A stretch of 22,886 nt of DNA from an uncultured Eubacteriales bacterium (GCA_902491475.1 CABUHY010000024.1:1-22886), one strand, 5' to 3'. Positions 1-9,800 are shown, numbered from the stretch's first letter. Notes: generated from the sequence alone by a model not told the origin. Program-made: numbers and translations.

Positions 1-103
1 GGAATCTCAGGGTTTCCTTTTTCTTAAGTCGTTGTTTAATTTTCAAGGTCCGTGCGCTTTTGTTCGGCGTTTCGGTTTTGCCCTCTCGCCTTAGCGCTCA
101 AAT
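1..103 (-). other. Probable rRNA operon leader (5' part, runs off the left edge)
   Basis: Read leftward, this stretch starts just after the promoter at 104-132. It begins with a GC-rich start region (GAGCGC) and contains GGACCTTGAAAATTAAACA near 32-52. That phrase resembles the CTTTGAAAACTGAACA-type tract found in Firmicute rRNA leaders and spacers. No open frame of note lies here and no 16S sequence is reached before the window ends. Seen: promoter, leader motif, absence of coding. Inferred: an rRNA operon lies to the left. An alternative is the leader of another highly expressed RNA. Confidence 0.45.
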
Positions 104-132
104 ATAATATCAAAACAAGCGACAAATGTCAA
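104..132 (-). promoter_or_regulatory. Strong sigma-A promoter firing leftward (rRNA-type)
   Basis: On the minus strand the -35 is TTGACA (132-127) and the -10 is TATTAT (109-104), with a 17-nt spacer. The sequence just upstream (133-165) is rich in A and T, like an UP element, and the start region is GC-rich, as in stringently controlled stable-RNA promoters. It points away from the membrane-protein gene at 341, so it must serve something left of the window. Confidence 0.7.
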
Positions 133-273
133 CACTTATTTTCAAAAAATATCGTCTTTTTATAAACGCCTCCGGGTGTTCGCTTTTCCTTTGGTTTAAG
201 TACATAAAAATGCGTCAATCCACCCGAAAATTATATATACATTTCTCCTACCCGTCTATTTTTGACAAGCATA

Positions 274-302
274 TTGAAAAATGCTTTATTTAGTATTATA
301 AT
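274..302 (+). promoter_or_regulatory. Sigma-A promoter for the O-antigen ligase-like gene
   Basis: TTGAAA (274-279), a 17-nt spacer and TATAAT (297-302) lie 38 bases upstream of the ATG at 341. A second -35-like TTGACA at 262-267 has no -10 at the right distance. The rest of the 133-273 gap is AT-rich, with nothing else I can recognise. Confidence 0.75.
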
Positions 303-340
303 ATACAAAAATATAATTGAATTTAAGAAGGGCAGTTTTT

Positions 341-1768
341 ATGCTTTCAAACGATAACACGGCGATACGCAAAATGCGTGATTTTTTCAACACCGAAAAG
401 TTCATGCTTATTATATTTGCCGTCGCCTGCCTGATAACCTTTTTCAAAATCGAGGTTATCGGCGTTCTTATCTTTATACTTATAATATCCTTTTTGCTTG
501 TTGTGTGCGATGACCTTATGCCCACTACGCTGCCGTTTTTGCTATTGTGCGAGACGGTAATCAAGCTTTACGACTCATACGATGTGTTTATAAAGCTTCT
601 GTGGTTTGCAATACCCGTCGTTTCGGCGCTTATTTTCCATTTTGTCTATTACAGGCGCAAAATCGTAATCGGCGGCGCATTCAAGTCAATGCTGTTCGTT
701 TCGGTGGCGGTCACGCTCGGCGGTGCGGGATTTATTACAAAAGAGGCTTATTTCAGCCTTGTATCTTTCTATTATGTATTCGGTCTCGGCTTCGGTATGC
801 TGTTTATATATGTGCTTTTGTGTACATACCTCAACACCGAGAGGAATTATTCGTTAAAGGAAAAGTTCTCCGACACGATGATTTATATGGGCCTTTTTGC
901 CGTATATATGATTGTTGAATTCTACCTTACGAACATTCCCGAGGTTATGGAGACCAAGGGCATTATCTATATGCAGTGGCGAAACAACATTTCCACATTT
1001 CTTATGCTGGCAATGCCGTTTGTCGCTTTCAAATCGATAAAGCACCCATCGTATATCTTCCTCGCATTGCTGTTCTACTGCTGTATATTGCTTGCAGGCT
1101 CGAGAGGCGGACTTGTGTTTGGCGGAATTGAGCTTTTGATGACAATGAGCATACTCATAGGTCTTGACAAGCGTCACCGTTGGACTTTTATTTCAATAGG
1201 CTTCGGCATCATTCTTGCGGTCGCCCTGTTCTTTGAGGACTTTTACGGTTTCTTCGGTGCGACCTTTGACCGCCTTATAATGAGTATATCGGGAGCGGAA
1301 AAGGAAGTAAGACTCGAGCTGTTCGCAAGGGCGTTCAAAGACTTCAACAGCAACCCGATATTCGGAACGGGTCTTGCGTATATGGGCAACAGAGATGTTC
1401 ACCCGTCGGCGAAGTTTGCGCTTTGTTGGTATCACTGCGAGCCGCTTCAGATTATGGGAAGCCTCGGAATCGTGGGAATAGTGGCCTATGCAAATCAGCT
1501 TTTTGCAAGGTTTGTTATTCTTCTTAAAAAGAAAACGATTTTCAATATTACCGTTCTTGTATCGTATATCGGGCTTGAAATGATGTCGATTGTAAACCCC
1601 GGCATCTTCTGCCCGCTCCCCAACCTCTTCCTTGTGGTTATGATGCTTGCCGTTGTCGAGCATGTCAATATGACCGAAAAGGTAAAATCGCTTGAAAACG
1701 ACATACAGTTAAATCAAGCTGCGCCCGAGATTACGGACGAAGAGGACTTGATTTACGAAGACAAATAA
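341..1768 (+). CDS. O-antigen ligase/polymerase (Wzy_C-type) membrane protein
   Basis: A 475-residue polytopic membrane protein of the O-antigen ligase/polymerase family. In these families the enzymes join or polymerise lipid-linked glycans on the outer face of the membrane. About ten hydrophobic segments are visible. The family core shows as LAGSRGG (251-257), then a long external loop with GTGLAYMG (342-349) and the conserved His in WYHCEPLQIMGSLGIVG (H365). The C-terminus is an acidic soluble tail of about 40 residues. The ATG at 341 follows AAGAAGGG (325-332); an in-frame TTG at 317 has no ribosome site and is rejected. The gene stands alone, with its own promoter and terminator and no glycosyltransferases nearby, so the substrate (capsule, teichuronic-type or other glycan) cannot be told. 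Confidence 0.75.
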   Translation: MLSNDNTAIRKMRDFFNTEKFMLIIFAVACLITFFKIEVIGVLIFILIISFLLVVCDDLMPTTLPFLLLCETVIKLYDSYDVFIKLLWFAIPVVSALIFHFVYYRRKIVIGGAFKSMLFVSVAVTLGGAGFITKEAYFSLVSFYYVFGLGFGMLFIYVLLCTYLNTERNYSLKEKFSDTMIYMGLFAVYMIVEFYLTNIPEVMETKGIIYMQWRNNISTFLMLAMPFVAFKSIKHPSYIFLALLFYCCILLAGSRGGLVFGGIELLMTMSILIGLDKRHRWTFISIGFGIILAVALFFEDFYGFFGATFDRLIMSISGAEKEVRLELFARAFKDFNSNPIFGTGLAYMGNRDVHPSAKFALCWYHCEPLQIMGSLGIVGIVAYANQLFARFVILLKKKTIFNITVLVSYIGLEMMSIVNPGIFCPLPNLFLVVMMLAVVEHVNMTEKVKSLENDIQLNQAAPEITDEEDLIYEDK

Positions 1769-1781
1769 TTAAACAAATCAC

Positions 1782-1824
1782 AAAAAGCGGCTCGGAAACC
1801 GAAATGATTTCCGAGCCGCTGTAT
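1782..1824. terminator. Bidirectional terminator between the ligase-like gene and rpoD
   Basis: A perfect 12-bp stem (GCGGCTCGGAAA at 1787-1798, partner at 1808-1819) closes a 9-nt loop. It has an A-tract on the left and a T-tract on the right, so it can stop transcription from both convergent genes. Confidence 0.9.
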
Positions 1825-1832
1825 TTTTGTTA

Positions 1833-2927
1833 TCAGTCAAGGAAGTCCTTGAGCTTTTTACTTCTTGACGGGTGGCGGAGCTTACGCAAAGCCTTTGCCT
1901 CAATCTGACGGATACGCTCACGGGTTACGCCGAAGGTGCTTCCGACCTCTTCAAGAGTTCTCGGGTGTCCGTCCTCAAGTCCGAAACGAAGTCTTAAAAC
2001 CATAGCTTCCCTGTCGGTAAGAGTGTTGAGCACCTCTTCAAGCTGTTCTTTCAAAAGAAGCATGGAAGCCGCGTCCGCAGGTGCAAGTGCGTCGTCGTCG
2101 GGGATAAAGTCGCCGAGGTGGCTGTCCTCCTCCTCGCCTATCGGGGTCTCGAGCGATACGGGCTCCTGAGCGACACGGAGAATTTCCCTAACCTTTTCAA
2201 CGGGCATACTGAGTACTTCGGCAATCTCCTCCGCACTCGGGTCTCTGCCGTTCTGATGGAGAAGCTGACTGTTTGTCTTTTTAACCTTATTGATTGTCTC
2301 AACCATATGAACAGGGATACGGATAGTTCTCGCCTGGTCGGCAATGGCTCTTGTGATAGCCTGTCTTATCCACCATGTAGCATAGGTTGAAAACTTAAAG
2401 CCCTTGGTGTAGTCGAACTTTTCAACAGCCTTGATAAGACCGAGGTTGCCCTCCTGAATCAAATCAAGGAACTGCATACCTCTGCCGACATATCTTTTTG
2501 CGATACTTACGACAAGACGGAGGTTTGCTTCGGCAAGTCTCTGCTTTGCCTGTGTGTCGTCGTCGGCAATTCTCATAGCGAGGTCGATTTCCTCCTCTGG
2601 TGTGAGAAGCGGAACACGGCCGATTTCTTTAAGGTACACCTTAACGGGGTCGTCAATCGTTGCCGCCGCAACATCGACATTTTCGGCAGCCTCCTGTCCC
2701 TTGGGGAGAGAAACATCGAAATCCGCCGAATCAAGCTCGAGGTCAAAGTCGTCGATTATCTCAATGTTGAGGTTTTCGAGGTTTTCGTAGACCTTTTCAA
2801 GGTCCTCCATATCGAGGTCGCTCTCAATCATAGCGGCGTCGATTTCCTGCGTGGTTACCTTGCCCGCAATCTTACCCTTTTCGATAAGCTCGGCAATGGG
2901 ATTCTTCTTCTCTGTTGTGTTGTCCAT
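1833..2927 (-). CDS. rpoD: RNA polymerase primary sigma factor (sigma-A/RpoD)
   Basis: The housekeeping sigma factor that directs RNA polymerase to -10/-35 promoters; 364 residues, typical of Firmicute SigA. Domains in order: an acidic region 1.1 (about 8-60), region 1.2 starting DPVKVYLKEIG (93-103), regions 2.1-2.4 with NLRLVVSIAKRY (135-146) and the -10-reading TYATWWIRQAITRAIADQ (181-198), region 3 (about 205-290), and region 4 with the helix-turn-helix LEEVGSTFGVTRERIRQIE (325-343). GAAGGAG lies just before the ATG. The gap after dnaG is 15 nt, so the two are co-transcribed. The dnaG-rpoD pair is the conserved macromolecular-synthesis core in Firmicutes. Confidence 0.97.
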   Translation of the reverse strand: MDNTTEKKNPIAELIEKGKIAGKVTTQEIDAAMIESDLDMEDLEKVYENLENLNIEIIDDFDLELDSADFDVSLPKGQEAAENVDVAAATIDDPVKVYLKEIGRVPLLTPEEEIDLAMRIADDDTQAKQRLAEANLRLVVSIAKRYVGRGMQFLDLIQEGNLGLIKAVEKFDYTKGFKFSTYATWWIRQAITRAIADQARTIRIPVHMVETINKVKKTNSQLLHQNGRDPSAEEIAEVLSMPVEKVREILRVAQEPVSLETPIGEEEDSHLGDFIPDDDALAPADAASMLLLKEQLEEVLNTLTDREAMVLRLRFGLEDGHPRTLEEVGSTFGVTRERIRQIEAKALRKLRHPSRSKKLKDFLD

Positions 2928-2942
2928 AATGTCTCCTTCACT

Positions 2943-4718
2943 TTATACATCATCATTAGATTTTGTTCTATCCTTGAAAATATTAAGAAAATCTTCATCG
3001 GACAGCTCCGACGGCTTGGAATATGCCGTTTTACTTTTTTCATTCCTGATTACCCTTATGCAGTCCATACACTCGCCTGCGGTGTTGCTCAGGTTCTGCG
3101 TCAAGGTTGCAATCCTCGCAACGGCTGACATCTCTTCGTCGGTAAAATACGGGGTAAGGAACGACAAATCTATCGGCTTGCCCTCGGAAAGTCTTTCGCT
3201 TATGACAGAAAAGACTTTTCGGTTGAAGTCCGTGACAAAGTCAGATTCCGAAACCTCGTTTTTAAGTTGTTTATAATAACTCGGATTGTTAATGAGCGAA
3301 GCTATCAAAGTTTCTTCGGCAGCAGCCGCATGGAGATTATCCCGTCTTTGTGCGTTCACTCTGTTTATAACATCCTTGGAATTATCAAGTGATTTTTGTA
3401 TCTCTTTCATCTGTTCGGTCTTTTTGACCCGTGAAAGAGTCCGTTTGTTTTTGGCGACCTCGCTTAAAACGGCTTCCTTTCTCACGGAAAGCTCGTCGGC
3501 AAGCTTTGAAGCGTAAACATCGACCTCAATCGGGCTTGTAACCCTTGCCAACACCTTTGCGGCGTCCTGCATAAAGCCGACCTTACCGTCGGGAGCGGAG
3601 AGGTCGTATTTCACACGCTGCCGCATAAGCTTGTATTCGGTGTCGTTCGCCGCATTTTCAATAAGCATACGGAAACGCTCGGGTCCGAATTTCTTGATTA
3701 TCTCGTCGGGGTCTTTTCCGCCCTTCATATTTATAACCTTTGTTCTCAAGGTGGTGTTTGCAAAAATTCCGAGTGCTTTCTGAACCGCCTTTTGACCCGC
3801 TTCGTCCGAGTCGTAGCAAAGCAGTATTTCGCTCGCATAGCGGGAAAGAACCTGTGCCTGCTCCTGCGTAAGAGCCGTACCGAGAGCCGCAACGGCGTTT
3901 GTAAAGCCCGCCTGATGAAGCATTACGACATCGATATTCCCCTCGCAGAGGATAAGCGTGTCGGTGTCGGTCTTTCTCGCATAGTTAAGGGCAAATATCT
4001 CCCTGCCCTTTTTATAGACAAGAGTGTCGGCAGAGTTTACATACTTTGCCTTGTCCTCCTCGTTAAGCCGCCTGCCCGAAAATGCGATAACATTGCCCCG
4101 CACATCTATAATCGGGAACATAAGACGGTTTACAAACCTGTCATAATAGGTTCCCCGCTGACTTTTGCCGAGCAAATTCGCCTCATACAATTCGGTGTCC
4201 GAAAATCCCTTTGCGTGCAGATAATCACGCAAAGCCGTCCAGCCGTCGGGAGCATAGCCTATGCCGAACTTTTTGACGGTGTCCTTTGTAAGCTGACGGT
4301 AATTGCAGTATTCCCTGGCAATCGCACCCTTTTCGGAAAAGAGCATTTTATAATAGAACCTTGCCGCCTCACGGTTAGCCTCATACATCCTCATTCTGCG
4401 GCGTGAAAGCCCGTTGTCGTTGTTATCCTCGGGCAAGGACATACCGCACTTGTCGCAAAGGAATTTGACCGCTTCGACATAGTCAAGATTTTCTATATTT
4501 TTAATAAATGTAACGACATCTCCGCCGTTGCCGCAACCGAAGCAATAGTAGGACTGCGTTTCGGGATAGACATAAAACGACGGCGTTTTCTCGTTATGGA
4601 ACGGACAGAGTCCGCCGAGAAGCTTACCCTTTCTTTTAAGGGAAACATAGGAGGAAACTATGCTTTCAATATCGCATCTCTGACGAAGTTCCGAAAGAAA
4701 ATCGTCGCTGAAAGCCAT
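2943..4718 (-). CDS. dnaG: DNA primase DnaG
   Basis: Makes the RNA primers for chromosome replication and works with the replicative helicase at the fork; 591 residues, normal for Firmicutes. The N-terminal CHC2 zinc finger shows as C38, H41, C59 and C62. The catalytic TOPRIM core follows, with E259 in LILCEGNIDVV and D303/D305 in CYDSDEAG. The C-terminal 200 residues are less conserved, as expected of the helicase-binding domain. The ATG at 4718 is chosen because GGAGTG sits 7 nt before it; a GTG nine bases upstream lies inside that ribosome site. It follows dgt by 32 nt and precedes rpoD by 15 nt. Confidence 0.96.
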   Translation of the reverse strand: MAFSDDFLSELRQRCDIESIVSSYVSLKRKGKLLGGLCPFHNEKTPSFYVYPETQSYYCFGCGNGGDVVTFIKNIENLDYVEAVKFLCDKCGMSLPEDNNDNGLSRRRMRMYEANREAARFYYKMLFSEKGAIAREYCNYRQLTKDTVKKFGIGYAPDGWTALRDYLHAKGFSDTELYEANLLGKSQRGTYYDRFVNRLMFPIIDVRGNVIAFSGRRLNEEDKAKYVNSADTLVYKKGREIFALNYARKTDTDTLILCEGNIDVVMLHQAGFTNAVAALGTALTQEQAQVLSRYASEILLCYDSDEAGQKAVQKALGIFANTTLRTKVINMKGGKDPDEIIKKFGPERFRMLIENAANDTEYKLMRQRVKYDLSAPDGKVGFMQDAAKVLARVTSPIEVDVYASKLADELSVRKEAVLSEVAKNKRTLSRVKKTEQMKEIQKSLDNSKDVINRVNAQRRDNLHAAAAEETLIASLINNPSYYKQLKNEVSESDFVTDFNRKVFSVISERLSEGKPIDLSFLTPYFTDEEMSAVARIATLTQNLSNTAGECMDCIRVIRNEKSKTAYSKPSELSDEDFLNIFKDRTKSNDDV

Positions 4719-4750
4719 ATGTATCACTCCTTTTCAAGACTTTCTCCGAT

Positions 4751-5746
4751 TTAATACATCCACGAAGCCGGGATGAAAAGCTCGTTATAGATTTTAAGAA
4801 CATAGCCGTCGGACATACTTGCGACATAATCGCACGCCGCACGCTCACGCCCCTCGGACTCGACAACATTTTTGTAAAGCTCGGGAAGAGCGTCGGGATG
4901 TTCGATAAAATATTCGTAAAGAATTTTAATAAGCGCCTCCGCCTTATGCTCCTCGCCCTTACACTTGACATTGGTGTAAACATTTTTGAACATAAACTTG
5001 TGAAGCTCGTCAAACGGCTGTTTGATTTCGGGGGCAAGCCGTATATCGTCCGAGCTGTTTTCGATTGCGGAAACAACAAGGGTGTTTATCCTTTTAGACT
5101 TGCTGTCGCCCAAAATGTCGGATATATCCTTGGGTATATCGCTCTCCGACAAAACGCCCGCCCTTATGGCGTCGTCAATGTCGTGATTTATATAGGCAAT
5201 TCTGTCGGCAAGCTTGACAATCCTGCCCTCCAGGGTGTCAGCCTCCTTGCCCGTTGTATGGCAGAGAATACCGTCTCTGACCTCGTATGTAAGATTAAGA
5301 CCGTTTCCGTTCTTTTCGAGCTTATCCACAACACGCAGGCTCTGCTCAAAATGGCGGAAGCCCGTGGGGAAAACATCGTTGAGCGCACGCTCGCCCGCAT
5401 GACCGAACGGTGTATGACCGAGGTCGTGACCGAGCGCTATTGCCTCGGTTAAGTCCTCATTGAGCCGCAGTGCTCTTGAAATTGTCCTTGCAATCTGCGA
5501 AACCTCAAGGGTATGGGTAAGGCGAGTTCTGTAATGGTCGCCCTCGGGAGAGAGAAAGACCTGTGTTTTATGCTTTAAGCGCCTGAAAGAGTTTGAATGA
5601 ATTATCCTGTCCCTGTCACGCTGAAAGCAGGTTCTGATGTCGCATTCCTCAATCGGGACAAGCCTGCCCCTTGTGTTTTCCGAAAGAGCGGCATACTCGC
5701 TCAAGGTCTGCCTTTCGATAAGCTGTGTATGTTCCCTGATTAACAC
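4751..5746 (-). CDS. dgt: Deoxyguanosinetriphosphate triphosphohydrolase-like HD protein
   Basis: A dNTP triphosphohydrolase family protein, which splits dNTPs to nucleoside and triphosphate and so lowers dNTP pools. It has 331 residues, the short Firmicute form. The HD metal ligands are visible: H78 in RLTHTLEV, H107-D108 in LGHDLGHTPFGH, and D181 in LADRIAY. The N-terminal RDRDRIIHSNSFRRLKHKTQ (43-62) is typical of the family. The start is a GTG at 5746, 6 nt after AGGAGG; upstream in-frame codons back to 5821 add an unconserved 25-residue tail without a ribosome site. Position directly before dnaG-rpoD is the common Clostridia/Bacilli order. The preferred nucleotide cannot be told from sequence. 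Confidence 0.9.
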   Translation of the reverse strand: MLIREHTQLIERQTLSEYAALSENTRGRLVPIEECDIRTCFQRDRDRIIHSNSFRRLKHKTQVFLSPEGDHYRTRLTHTLEVSQIARTISRALRLNEDLTEAIALGHDLGHTPFGHAGERALNDVFPTGFRHFEQSLRVVDKLEKNGNGLNLTYEVRDGILCHTTGKEADTLEGRIVKLADRIAYINHDIDDAIRAGVLSESDIPKDISDILGDSKSKRINTLVVSAIENSSDDIRLAPEIKQPFDELHKFMFKNVYTNVKCKGEEHKAEALIKILYEYFIEHPDALPELYKNVVESEGRERAACDYVASMSDGYVLKIYNELFIPASWMY

Positions 5747-5830
5747 GGTTTTCCTCCTCTCAAAAATCCTCACTGTTACTTTATACGCACAAAATTTGCA
5801 AATTCCCCTGTTTTTTCGCAAAATTTTTCA

Positions 5831-6451
5831 TCAGACCGCAGAAAATTTTTCTCCGCTCTTTTCGGGCATAACCTTTCCGTTGGTCGCTTCAAAAACAGCC
5901 GAGGAAAGCCGCTGTTCATCCTTTTCGGGTACAGTGTACAGCACCGTGACCTTATCGGTAAATTCGGTGTCCGTTATCTTGCCGCCGCACGACGAAATTA
6001 TCGGGGTTATTTTGCCGTAAAGCGTGTAATCGCACTCGATTTTCATTTCACTGCAAAGCGACATTGTTATGATTTCGCCTGCGTCAAGGGCAATTTTCGC
6101 CCCGTGGGAATAAGCACGGACAAGACCTCCGCCACCCAAAAGTATTCCGCCGAAGTACCTTGTCACGACAACGCAGACATTGACCGTTCCGCTTTTTTCG
6201 AGCACATCGAGTACGGGCACGCCCGCCGTTCCCTGCGGCTCGCCGTCGTCGGAATAACGCTTAACATTGCCGTCCTTTAAAACATAGGCGTAAACATTGT
6301 GCTTTGCGTCCCAGTGCTTTTGCTTGATTTTTGAAATAAAGGCGTTTGCCTCGTCAACGGTACTTACGGGGCAGACATACCCTATAAACCTTGAACGCTT
6401 TTCGGTAAATTCATCATACGCCTCACGGTGTACGGTTTTATACTCCTGCAC
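5831..6451 (-). CDS. YigZ/IMPACT family protein
   Basis: A 206-residue member of the YigZ (UPF0029/IMPACT) family. The N-terminal IMPACT domain (about 15-125) carries the family signatures EKRSRFIGYV, YSDDGEPQGTAG and VVVTRYFGGILLGGGGLVRAYS; a smaller C-terminal domain (about 135-200, DUF1949 type) follows. The biochemical role of bacterial members is not settled; eukaryotic IMPACT modulates the GCN2 stress kinase through its own extra domain, which is absent here. The start is GTG at 6451, preceded by GGGAGG. It reads into dgt across 84 nt that holds no terminator, so it probably belongs to the dgt-dnaG-rpoD transcript. Confidence 0.9.
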   Translation of the reverse strand: MQEYKTVHREAYDEFTEKRSRFIGYVCPVSTVDEANAFISKIKQKHWDAKHNVYAYVLKDGNVKRYSDDGEPQGTAGVPVLDVLEKSGTVNVCVVVTRYFGGILLGGGGLVRAYSHGAKIALDAGEIITMSLCSEMKIECDYTLYGKITPIISSCGGKITDTEFTDKVTVLYTVPEKDEQRLSSAVFEATNGKVMPEKSGEKFSAV

Positions 6452-6483
6452 GCTTACGCCTCCCGTCCGAAATAAAATTATAA

Positions 6484-6513
6484 ATCAAAAAGCGGCACCC
6501 TAAGTACCGCTTT
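6484..6513 (-). terminator. Terminator or attenuator after rpmE
   Basis: The stem AAAGCGG/CCGCTTT (6489-6495 with 6507-6513) has an 11-nt loop and, on the minus strand, is followed by a T-rich run. The stem is only 7 bp, so leakage into the YigZ-dgt-dnaG-rpoD genes is plausible. No separate promoter for YigZ is obvious. Confidence 0.65.
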
Positions 6514-6528
6514 CTAATGATATCAGTC

Positions 6529-6732
6529 TTATTTGTTAAGATTATATCTCTTATTGAATCTGTCAACTCGTCCGCCTGTATCAACAAGCTTCTGCTTGCC
6601 TGTAAAGAACGGATGACAATTTGAGCAAATATCAACACGAATATCTTCTTTAGTTGAAGAAGTTTCAAATGTAGCGCCGCAAGCACATCTTACAGTTGTG
6701 GGCTTGTATGCGGGATGAATTCCGTCTTTCAT
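6529..6732 (-). CDS. rpmE: 50S ribosomal protein L31, zinc-binding form
   Basis: A 67-residue L31, a small protein that bridges the large and small ribosomal subunits. It is the zinc-binding (C+) form: C16 and C18 in CACG, C36 and C39 in CSNC. The start MKDGIHPAYKPTTV and the ending FTGKQKLVDTGGRVDRFNKR are diagnostic. AGAGGTGA sits 7 nt before the ATG. It has its own promoter and a hairpin downstream. Organisms often swap C+ for C- paralogues under zinc starvation; only the C+ copy is in view. Confidence 0.97.
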   Translation of the reverse strand: MKDGIHPAYKPTTVRCACGATFETSSTKEDIRVDICSNCHPFFTGKQKLVDTGGRVDRFNKRYNLNK

Positions 6733-6784
6733 TAACTGTCACCTCTTTCGATATACCTAAAGTACTTAATGCATAGCGTAAAAA

Positions 6785-6813
6785 ATATTAACATAAACCG
6801 CCCGAAAAAGCAA
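6785..6813 (-). promoter_or_regulatory. Sigma-A promoter for rpmE
   Basis: On the minus strand, TTGCTT (6813-6808), a 17-nt spacer and TAATAT (6790-6785) lie 52 nt upstream of the rpmE ATG. It is the only good -35/-10 pair in the gap between addA and rpmE. Confidence 0.6.
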
Positions 6814-6838
6814 GTGTTTTTTTGAAAAAAACGCAAAA

Positions 6839-9800
6839 TCAGATAATTTTTTCTTCTCCGAGGTAAAATGAATAAATCGCAAGCTCCCGAACTTCAACGG
6901 AAAAGGTCTGCTCTGCGGCGATTTTATAGACCTCGAGCTGTTTTCTGTACCTTTCGGCAAGCTCGTCTGTATTTTGCACCCTGTCGGTTTTATAATCGAG
7001 GACAACAAGCTTTCCGTCCTCAAAAAACGCACAGTCGATTACGCCCTGAACAAGAACTCTCTCGTTTTCATATGCGGCGTTTTCCGTGTCGGACACAAAA
7101 CAGAGCGGCAAAAACACAGTGAATTTCTGCTCCCTTAACACCTTGTCGGATTTTTCTATACGCCGATAAAGACTGCTTTCAAAGAAGCCTTTTAACAATT
7201 TCATATCAAGCGACTGCGCCTGCTCGGGAGTGAGAAGCTTTTCGGCAACAAGGCGTTCACGCTCGGCTGCGGCATTTTCGCTTGCCGCCTTAAAGTCGCA
7301 CACTTCCATAAAGCGGTGCATGGCGGTTCCCCTCTCGGCGGCGGTAAGCTTTCCGTCCTTTGCGAACGACGGCTTTTCGGTTATATAAAACTCCGTTTGA
7401 TTTTGTGCCCTGTTGAGTTCGGAAGCCGACATTTTTGTGGTAAAATCCGCAAGCGGCATAAACTCATATTCGTAGCTTGTGCGTTTTTTAATCTCGGCAA
7501 CCGTATCGGGGTTTGCTCTCGCACTGCGCGCACGAACAGCCGCCGTTTCGTTCTGCTCGGTCTCTGCGCACTCCGTCACGGCGTTAAAGCCGAACGCAAA
7601 GCCCGAGTCCGTGTCAAAACTGCCTTTATAGTCGGCATAATACCGCAGCTTTCCCGCACCCGTATGGCGGAAAAAGCACATAAGAAGATATTTCAAAAAG
7701 CCCGTATTGTTCTCTGTGGCTACGCTGTCGATTTTTTCCTCAAAGCAATAAACGCTCAAATCCTTTGCAAAATTTGCGAGATTGCCGACAGTACCCGTGA
7801 TTATAAGCCTTTCCTTTGCCCTTGTCATTGCGACATACAGAGCACGCAGGGATTCGGAACACTCGTCAAGCGACTGTATGTACTTCGTAGCCTCATACTG
7901 AACGGTGGAATATTTACGGTAGGTCGCCTTATCGCAGATTTTAAGACCTATTCCCGTTTTCTGATTTACAACCAACGAACCGCCGGTGCTTGAAGTGCCC
8001 GACGCCGTATCAGCCAAAATCACAATGGGAAATTCAAGTCCCTTGCTCTTGTGAACGGACATTATCCTTACGACATTGGCGTTTTCGCTAACGCTTACCG
8101 CAGGCTTGAAATCGGAACCGTTTTTCTTCATAAGCTCGATATATCGCATAAAGCCGGGCAAGCCGTTTCTGCCGTACTCCTCATAGCTTTGGGCATATTC
8201 GGTCAAAAGCATTAAATTGAGCTTTCGCATTTCACCGTTGCTCATTGCGCTGACGACAGACAGGTACCCCGTGCGGTTATATACGGTTCTCAAAAGCTCG
8301 CTGACGCCGAGCACGCTGCTCAATTTTTTGTACTCGTCGTATTCTGTTACGAAGTTCCTGCACTTTTCGCTGTCAAAGGCTCTCACGGCGTGATAAAGGC
8401 TACCCTTTCTTGCGGCAATCCTAAGCTGCGACACATCGTCGACGGTAAAGCCGAAAATCGGCGACATCAGAACGCTCAAAAGCGGAACATCCTGCAAGGG
8501 ATTGTCTATAACGGACAGCAGAGAGAGCATAACCCCGACCTCGGTGTTCTTGAAAAAGCCCGAGCTGTCGTCGAAATATGACGATATTCCCCTCTTTTTA
8601 AGTTCACGCACAATCGACGGTCCGAGCTTGTTTTTACGCAGGAGAATACATATATCCTTTTCCTCGGCACGGCGCATTTCTTCGGCTTTGCGGTCATAGA
8701 CCTCGCCCGAAGCGAGCAGTTCCTCCACCCTGTCGGCGACAAAGCTTACCTCCGAGGTGTTTTGCTTGCCTATCTGCCCTTTGTCGAGAACATACATTTC
8801 AATTTTCGGGGTATCCGTCTCGGGATAATCCGCACCCGCTTTCAGCGCCTCCTCATCGTCGTAAACCACATTTCCCGTGCGTGAGTTCATAATCTTTTTG
8901 AAAACATAGTTTGCGCCGTCAAGCACCTCTTTACGGCTTCGGAAATTCCTGTCAAGACCTACAAAGACCTTTTTCGGGTCGGACGACTCCTTTTGCTTTT
9001 TAATCCTTTCAAGGAATATTTCGGGCATCGCAAGACGGAAGCCGTAAATGCTCTGCTTGACATCGCCGACAATAAACAAATTCTTTTCCTCCTTGGAAAG
9101 GGCGGAAAATATTGCGTCCTGCGTTGAGTTGGTGTCCTGATACTCATCGATTAAAATCTCGTCGTACTTTTCACGCAGTTCCTTTGCGATATCCGTATAT
9201 TCGCCGTTTTCCACAAGTAAATTCAAGGCGAGGTGCGTTATATCGTCAAATTCAAGAGAGTTTATCTCCGCCTTTTTCAGAGCGTATCTCTCCCTGTAAT
9301 CGTTTATGATTTTTATAAGCTCGGGAACGACATACGAGAAAATTTCACAGTCGCCCGCAAAATCGTTTTCGTCTGCGCATATACTGCCCGAAAGCCCCGT
9401 AATTATTTCCTTTGCGCTGTCCCGCAAGCCCTTGGCGTATTCCCGTTCAAAAAGTCCGTCGGTATCTTTGGGAAGCCTCGGAAATCTTTCAAATGTAAGA
9501 GAATGTACAAGATTGTATAAATCGTTCCACGCCTTACCGTCAGCGGCTTGCTTTACGCTCTGCGCCTGCGCAAGATCCGCCGATATAAGCGCCGACAGCT
9601 TTTCAAGCCCGGGGTTGTCCTTTACCAAATCGGCGGCATATTCAAGCTGTTTTATCGCATAGCCGCAATATTCAGACGCCCTGTCGAGCAAAATTTCGCC
9701 GAACACCGTGTCCTGCGGTCTTTTTTTGCCCGTATAGCTGTCCGATATTTCCGCAAGCCACTTTTCGGGGTACGGATATGAATTTGCATATCTGTTGAGC

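Noticed and set aside
317..340. TTG start for the ligase-like gene
   Set aside because: It has no ribosome site; AAGAAGGG is placed for the ATG at 341.
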